A stretch of 64,000 bases of DNA from Eupeodes corollae (taxonomy: Eukaryota; Arthropoda; Insecta; Diptera; Syrphidae). The notes beneath the pieces were generated by a model, which was not told the origin of the DNA, made no database searches, and was given only the letters and a program-made list of their open reading frames with translations. Position numbers and translations under genes: made by a program. Position 1 is the first letter of the stretch. The number at the start of each line of letters is the position of its first letter. The stretch covers positions 18,765,289-18,829,288 of the forward strand of contig NC_079147.1 of the NCBI RefSeq assembly GCF_945859685.1. The letters run 5' to 3'. This document shows positions 58,610 through 64,000 of the stretch, in pieces.

Positions 58610-59004
58610 AATAACTTTTTGTTCGTAAAATATTCAAGGTGACAAATATTTTTTTTAGTTTCTTTTTTTAATTGATAAAAAACCTTTGATTGATTTTTTC
58701 CTCAATGTTATATAAAATTTTATTGAAGACGCTACTGTTTTTGATTCGTGAGATGTTTTGCTTCAACCACCGACTCAATTTTTCTAAAGTTCTGTCTGCA
58801 TCTTTTAGTACTATTATGTGTATTACAAAATTTATTTGAAGTGGTTATACCTACTGGTTCTTGAAATATGGGCGCCGAAAAATAGTACGGACGTACGTAC
58901 AAACGCCACACAGACAGCTGTCTAAAAATTATTGATTTAGATTCTAGGGACATTGAAAACTTAAAGTTTTTAACCCGATTACAATTACTTCCCATGGGAA
59001 GTTA
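58610..59004 (+). repeat. DR repeat, right-half copy with terminal palindrome
   Basis: Right-half words (GTTCTTGAAATATGGGCGCC, a GGACGTACGTACAAACG stretch) lead to the palindromic end AACTTCCCATGGGAAGTT at 58987-59004. Confidence 0.75.
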
Positions 59005-59031
59005 AAAGGTTTTCATTTAAATGTCGCAATT

Positions 59032-61412
59032 AAAAAAAAACAGTCTGGGGTTTGTCTGTCGATTTGTCTTACTTAAGGGGGTATTCTGGTCTAGAGACAT
59101 GAATTTTAGGTAATTTTTGAAGTGCTGTAGAAAAAAGCAAGCAACAATTTTACCATCAATTTTTGTATACATTATTTATTTACATTTAGGAAGAAGAAAA
59201 AAAAAAATAAAAAAGTAAAAAAAAAATAAAAATTCCGTTAGTTATCAGCTGATGAAGTGGTGCGTCTCAAAAATTTGGGGCGTGACCATACCCACGATTT
59301 TAACTCTCCTAGAAATCTGAAATCAAAAACTAAAAATGATTATTAATCTACAATAATGTCGCAACGTCTGGAACTACGGAAAAGTTACAAACATTATTTT
59401 TTTCAAAATGGCGACTGTCTAAAGAAAAATAAAAAAAAATTACCATTTTTTTGAACATTCTTCGATTTGTTAAAAATAGTAAAAATGAAAATTGGGGCAT
59501 GGCCGTAGTTCCGGACGTAGACAAGTCCCTAAAGAAGACTCTCTTGAAATTTCAAGTAAATCGGTTCGGCAGAACCTGAGAAATCGTGGGTATCAGATTC
59601 AAAAAGACAGTTCTGAGAAAAACGCGTTTAAAGTACCCATTATGTCTTTTGTTCTATTAGTTGCAGCCCAACCGATTTGGATGGCTGATCAGCAAAATAC
59701 TTATTTCTCCGAAAATAATTTGAATTTGGGGAAATCCTCTCGTAGACATATTCTTAAATAGTTAAACTATGAAAATATGAAGAGAAAAAAAAATCGATTT
59801 TTTTTAATTTATAGACCAGAATACCCCCTTAAAAGTTTGTAGGTTTTCGTTTTGGGTTAAGAAAGTTGTCAGTTAAATTATTCTTAAAAATTCTAATTTT
59901 TTTAAATAGATTTTTAGTCGAAAAAAAGTTTGTACCAATTTTAGTAGCATTTCTTAAATTTTTAAAAATTGGATTATTGAAATAAAAAAGTTTGAAGACA
60001 ATATTTTTAATTTTTAAAAAGCTATTTAAGTCGAAAGTAAATTTGTATCAAGGTTAAGAATTGTTTTTTTGTTAGGTTTTTATTTTTTGTAAAAAAAACT
60101 GTTGATTAGATTTTTCTAAAATTTTACTGAACGTTGACAATAATATTTTAAAAAGATGAAAGTAGTTTCAAGCCAATATCTCTTGAGCCAAAAATCAATT
60201 TTTATCAACTATTGTTAAACTTTCTTTAAAGTTTTTATTTTTTGTTAAAAAACTGTCAACTAGATTTTTCTCAAAATTTAACTGAATCTTGACAACAATA
60301 TTTATTAAAAGATTAAAGTATTTTAAAGCCAATATCTCAAAGTTTTGAAAAGATATTTGAGCCAAAAATCAAGTTATTTTTGTAAAAAAACTGACAATTC
60401 GATTTCTCTCAAATGCTAATTATATAAAATACAATATTTCTTATCAGTGAAAATTAATTGCAAGCCATAATCTAAAATGTTTGAAAATATTTTTGAATCG
60501 AAATTCAATTTTTACCAATTTTTTTTAAATTTTCTTTAAAGTTTTTAATTTTGTAAAAAAACTGTCAACAAAAGTTTTCAAAATTTTACTGAATGTTAAC
60601 AACAATCTTTTTTGAAAGATAAAATTAGTTTAGGCCCATATTTCAAGGTTTTGAAAAGATATTTCAGTCAATTTTACCAACTTTTATTAATTTTCTTCTT
60701 GAGGTTTTTATTTTTCGTGAGAAAAGTGTCAATCGATATTTCTCAATATTTTTAAGAATATTGAAAGCAATATTTCTTATAAGGCAAAATAAGTTTGCAG
60801 CCTTAATCACAAGTTTTTGAAAAGATATTTGAGTCCAAATTCAGTTTCTACCAGATTTGAGTAATGTTTATTTTAGGTTTTTATTTCTTATAAAAAAAAC
60901 TCTCGATTCGATTTTTTTTTCAAAATTTTATCAGATGACAAAAACATTATTCATCGTAGCGCAAAAATATTTTGGAGATGAAATCATATTTTAGTCATAA
61001 AATTTTGCGAAGTGAAACATTTTTTTCAGTGTTTTTAATTTATTAACAAAAACGGTAAATTGGATTTGCTTCCAAAATATTTGGTATCACGTTACAATAT
61101 ATAATTTAACTCAAGTCTCTAGGGTTAACTAAAATGTTTACCTTTTTTTCAACTGCTATGGTAAAAAAACACCCAACCAATTTTCTTGAGAGCCCTTTCT
61201 GCATCTTTCTGCATTATTATCTGTATGCCAACATTTATTTGAAGTCGATATCTTTTTGGTTCTTGAGCTATGGACGACGAAAAAAAACTCCCGAAGGAAC
61301 GGACGTATGGACACACGCTCGCCAATAACATCTTTCTAAAATAACGTCGAGAAATGTCAAAATTTTCAATTCGACAATTCGGACCCATTAGAATAACTTC
61401 CTATGAAAAGTT
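59032..61412 (+). repeat. DR repeat, long copy interrupted by a TTAA element
   Basis: Left remnant GTCTGTCGATTTGTCTTAC, interruption at 59077-59828, then AAAGTTTGTAGGTTTTCG and at least six tandem units. The word AAAAACTGTC or a variant recurs near 60095, 60255, 60390, 60555, 60722 and 60898. The copy continues into the right half (61185-61300) and ends GAATAACTTCCTATGAAAAG at about 61390-61412. Confidence 0.78.
59077..59828. mobile_element. 752-bp inverted-repeat element with TTAA target duplication (piggyBac-type MITE)
   Basis: 59077-59093 (GGGGGTATTCTGGTCTA) is the exact reverse complement of 59812-59828. TTAA lies immediately outside both ends (59073-59076 and 59829-59832). Removing the element and one TTAA restores the uninterrupted DR sequence seen in other copies (..GTCTTGCTTAAAAGTTTG..). 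The interior has only a spurious 89-codon frame and no transposase. TTAA duplication is characteristic of piggyBac-group transposons, although the terminal GGGGG is not a form I recognise. Confidence 0.92.
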
Positions 61413-63059
61413 AACAAATATCAATCCGTAAGGCCATCACCTCATTTGTATGCATCCGAGGTCCTCACACGAATTGGTAACATCGTAGACAGCTGAAGCC
61501 AGTTTGGACCTACCGTCAGCAGACCATCAAGCATCCCAAAAAGTTTCAATATCTATTTAGTTTCTCTCCTAAATCTTTCTGTATTTTTTTTAATCTTTCT
61601 TTTGTTGTTTGTTGTTTTTATGCAACAAACATTTTTGTTATAGTTTATTTTTGTTTCCAATGTTTACAATTTTGTTTAAGCTATAATACTTACACAAGTA
61701 ACATTAGTTACGCGTAACTATGTATGAGAAACTTACTCGGAGCAACTTACGTAGCCAAGACTGATCACAAGATAGCCGTGGCTGATTGTAAGCCCAATTA
61801 ATACATTCACCGAACGGTGAACCGCGACGAAACCATTACCAAATCTTTCGAATTTCAATCAATGGAATATTCATCGAGGCTTTTCATTAATCAACGTAGT
61901 TTTAACTTATCAAAAGTCAAAAGATGGCAACTTCACAAGTGACAGCTGCACAAATAGCGGTTATTCAAAATGAAACCTTTTTTAAGAAACATTTTGTAAA
62001 AATACAAGGCACAAAACAGAACTTTGTTCTTGTTTTCTTGAATAAATAAGAAGTTTTGATAACAATAAGAATATAATTAGCAGATGCTTTCAACAATGTT
62101 ACAAGATTTTGTGTGTGTTTTTAATGTTGCAATGTTCAAACAAACAATATTATAACATCAAACAATCAAGTCTTTCGAAAATAAAGAATTTAAAAATTAT
62201 AAAGAAGACTTGAAAGTAATTATGTATACCAAATCAGCTATTATTTTTAAAGCCGTCTAAAATTTTTGTTATTGACCTTGAATAGATGAAAAGCTCGTTG
62301 ATAATCACATTTTACTCTCAAAAATTTGACAATCGCTCATCACATTTAACGATTTCATCATTTTATATCAGTTTTTAAGTTTTTCCAATTTCAATTTGAC
62401 AACTTTAAAATTATTTTCGAAAGCACCTTAAAAATGAGTTCATGTTCTTATTGACGATTGATGATTAAAGGAAATGTAAATTATTTTGTTTTCAGATCTT
62501 ATAGGTAACTAAAATTCTATTGATAGCGATGTTTTTGAAATAAATAATAAGCCAAAAGAAATTGAGTTTTTTTTTTTTTATTTATATTGTTAACCTTTTA
62601 AACATGACAGCAAAATATATTAATGTCATCGATAAATCCAAAACATTTGAAAATAAAACACGAAGGACTGGATTTTTGCTTAAATGTTGTTAGTTATGTT
62701 GTATAATAATTTTTACTAAAAAGTCATAATAAGATTATTTGAAAAATACATAAATTAAAATAAAAAAATCATTTAATATTTCCAGGTATCAACAAAAAAT
62801 ACTAATTATTCAAAACTAAAATTAGGTGTGATCTTGGAATAAAGTCCTCATTAAATTTAATTTTTTTTAATAACAGGTATCTAAATATTTGAGATGACTC
62901 TCAAATATTTTTCGATTTGTTTTTTGGCTTTAAAATTGTATGAAACAAAAAGAATAAAGCTCAGGCTTCCTTACTTAAACACTGTGTTAATTTATTAGTA
63001 TTTATTTATTACAGAACGGATTATCTATTTTGAAGTTTTAAAAGTATAGGCTTGGAATT
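61413..63059. other. far-upstream region of P4H gene 2, no gene supported
   Basis: AT-rich. 61740-61860 is locally richer in GC and carries a consensus donor on the minus strand (GGCTAC then GTAAGT, around 61750), preceded by initiator-like ATCAGTC. It could be a leader exon of gene 2, but nothing else supports that. Confidence 0.3.
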
Positions 63060-63829
63060 CGACATCTGTTAAACAAAGTTGTTCAACAATTTTTTGTTAT
63101 CAGTCGAAAGGCTGAAATTTAGGGAAATAGATCGCTTTACTATCGCACAACGCATTAAAATTGTTAAACCCTACTACAAAAATTGTGATTCTGACACAGC
63201 CACATAACGTGGAGATTAATCATCCAACTACGCAAGCAGTTTGAAAAATTGTCAAGAGAATTGAAAGATCGGTTACAGATATTGTAAGGTCTTTGCATCA
63301 ACGTTTCGGTCGTACTCGGAAGTAGGATTGTCTTATATTATGGCGTGTTTTGCATTTGGATCTACACCTACATCCATTACATCTATATAAAGTCCATTTT
63401 AGACAACAATTGAAGTCAGCTTACCATTTAAAACGTCGCGGTTGTAGTCGTCGAATGAGTGCTTGAACAGGCGATGTTGGACCAAATTTTCTTGAGCGAC
63501 TAAGCAAATTTCTCCCTCAGTGGGTATGTTAATAAACAAAATTGTCGTATTTGGGGTTCTGAGAATACTCATGTAATTGAAGAAAGGCCATAACCGTGTT
63601 TATGCAGATGAGCCTTTAATTCTTGAGTACTTAAAAACCAACATTCGTAAAGTTATGGCTGAGAAGCCACCAAATATGCGTCAAAAAGTGGTCGAAAATC
63701 ACCCCAAAAAAATCGATGCTCGCAACAATTTGCGTGGTGGTCATTTAAATGGTGTAGTGTTTCACACGTTAACAAACATTTTAAAATATGTATTTTATTT
63801 ATGTTTACTTTAAAATGGATAACCCTGTA
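63060..63829 (+). pseudogene. mariner-like transposase, internally deleted
   Basis: N-terminal HTH region: FTIAQRIKIVK-like at 63136-63170, then NHPTTQAVWKIVKRFEK-like and VTDIVRSLHQRFGRT. Middle: LHLDLHLHP, then SYLGF/IWGSENT-like with VIEE. After a deletion that removes the catalytic core, the C-terminus is open at 63577-63813 (NRVYADEPLILEYLKTNIRK, VMAEKPPNMRQKVVENHPKK). The 3' end GGATAACCCTG then TA (63818-63829) looks like a mariner terminus. The copy is dead. Confidence 0.75.
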
Positions 63830-64000
63830 TAAAAAATCCTTAGTCAGATTAAATTTTTGTTCAAAGTTACAAAGCCAAAGTCCAACTTTCAGCTTGCCGT
63901 CTACGGCACTGGACACCTTGTTTTACCTTACACCTCTTGACATATTTAGCAAACAAATAGCTGTAGGCTCTGCTATTTGCCTCAAAGCTTCGTCGCAGTG
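63830..64000. other. end of window, nothing supported
   Basis: AT-rich sequence without recognisable features. Confidence 0.4.

Noticed and set aside
59492..59761. 89-codon open frame inside the TTAA element, considered as a transposase remnant
   Set aside because: No DDD/DDE or zinc-finger motifs and no similarity to piggyBac transposase. The element is better explained as non-autonomous.

Overview
This 64 kb window is AT-rich eukaryotic DNA, almost certainly from an insect and most likely a fly (Diptera). It holds GT-AG introns, two spliced genes for the alpha subunit of collagen prolyl 4-hydroxylase (P4H), and a dense load of decayed transposable elements. No bacterial operon, CRISPR array, rRNA gene or intact tRNA gene is visible. 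Coding function is confined to the two P4H genes. Nearly every other open frame that can be recognised is a broken transposon frame.

Genes. P4H gene 1 (+) runs from a start codon at 10274 to a stop at 45546. I could join eight coding exons into an uninterrupted 570-residue frame with a complete catalytic centre. It looks like the orthologue of Drosophila PH4alphaEFB. Introns 1 (about 11.2 kb) and 4 (about 21.8 kb) make up most of the gene and are packed with transposons. P4H gene 2 (-) has five coding exons between 56417 and 54706 and converges on gene 1. Its first coding exon (signal peptide and start) was not found. The two are paralogues: several introns share position and phase, and two exons have the same length. 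Each product would work in the endoplasmic reticulum with protein disulfide isomerase to hydroxylate prolines in procollagen.

Mobile DNA, using working names. J1 is a jockey-like non-LTR family (1-928, 25378-26447, 51786-54285, plus diverged pieces at 6064, 11660 and 34730). LI is another jockey/I-group LINE (1002-2126 and 17231-18830). RT-E is an endonuclease/RT LINE of RTE type (6362-8390, 27693-28990, 32823-34492, plus diverged pieces at 43010 and 46560). J3 (25170-27692) and J4 (39850-41700) are two more jockey-superfamily LINEs. A tRNA-derived SINE is present in about eight copies, two with clear target-site duplications. At least six Tc1/mariner-type transposase remnants are present. 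DR is an unrecognised, non-coding dispersed repeat with roughly 171-177 bp internal tandem units and conserved ends.

Nesting gives a relative history. J1 sits inside J3, DR inside J4, a SINE inside DR, RT-E inside DR, and a 752-bp TTAA-flanked inverted-repeat element sits exactly inside another DR copy. A second inverted-repeat element with TA duplications (45700-46028) lies just past the 3' end of gene 1. A 21-bp-period minisatellite lies in intron 1. The remaining stretches show no gene that I can support.
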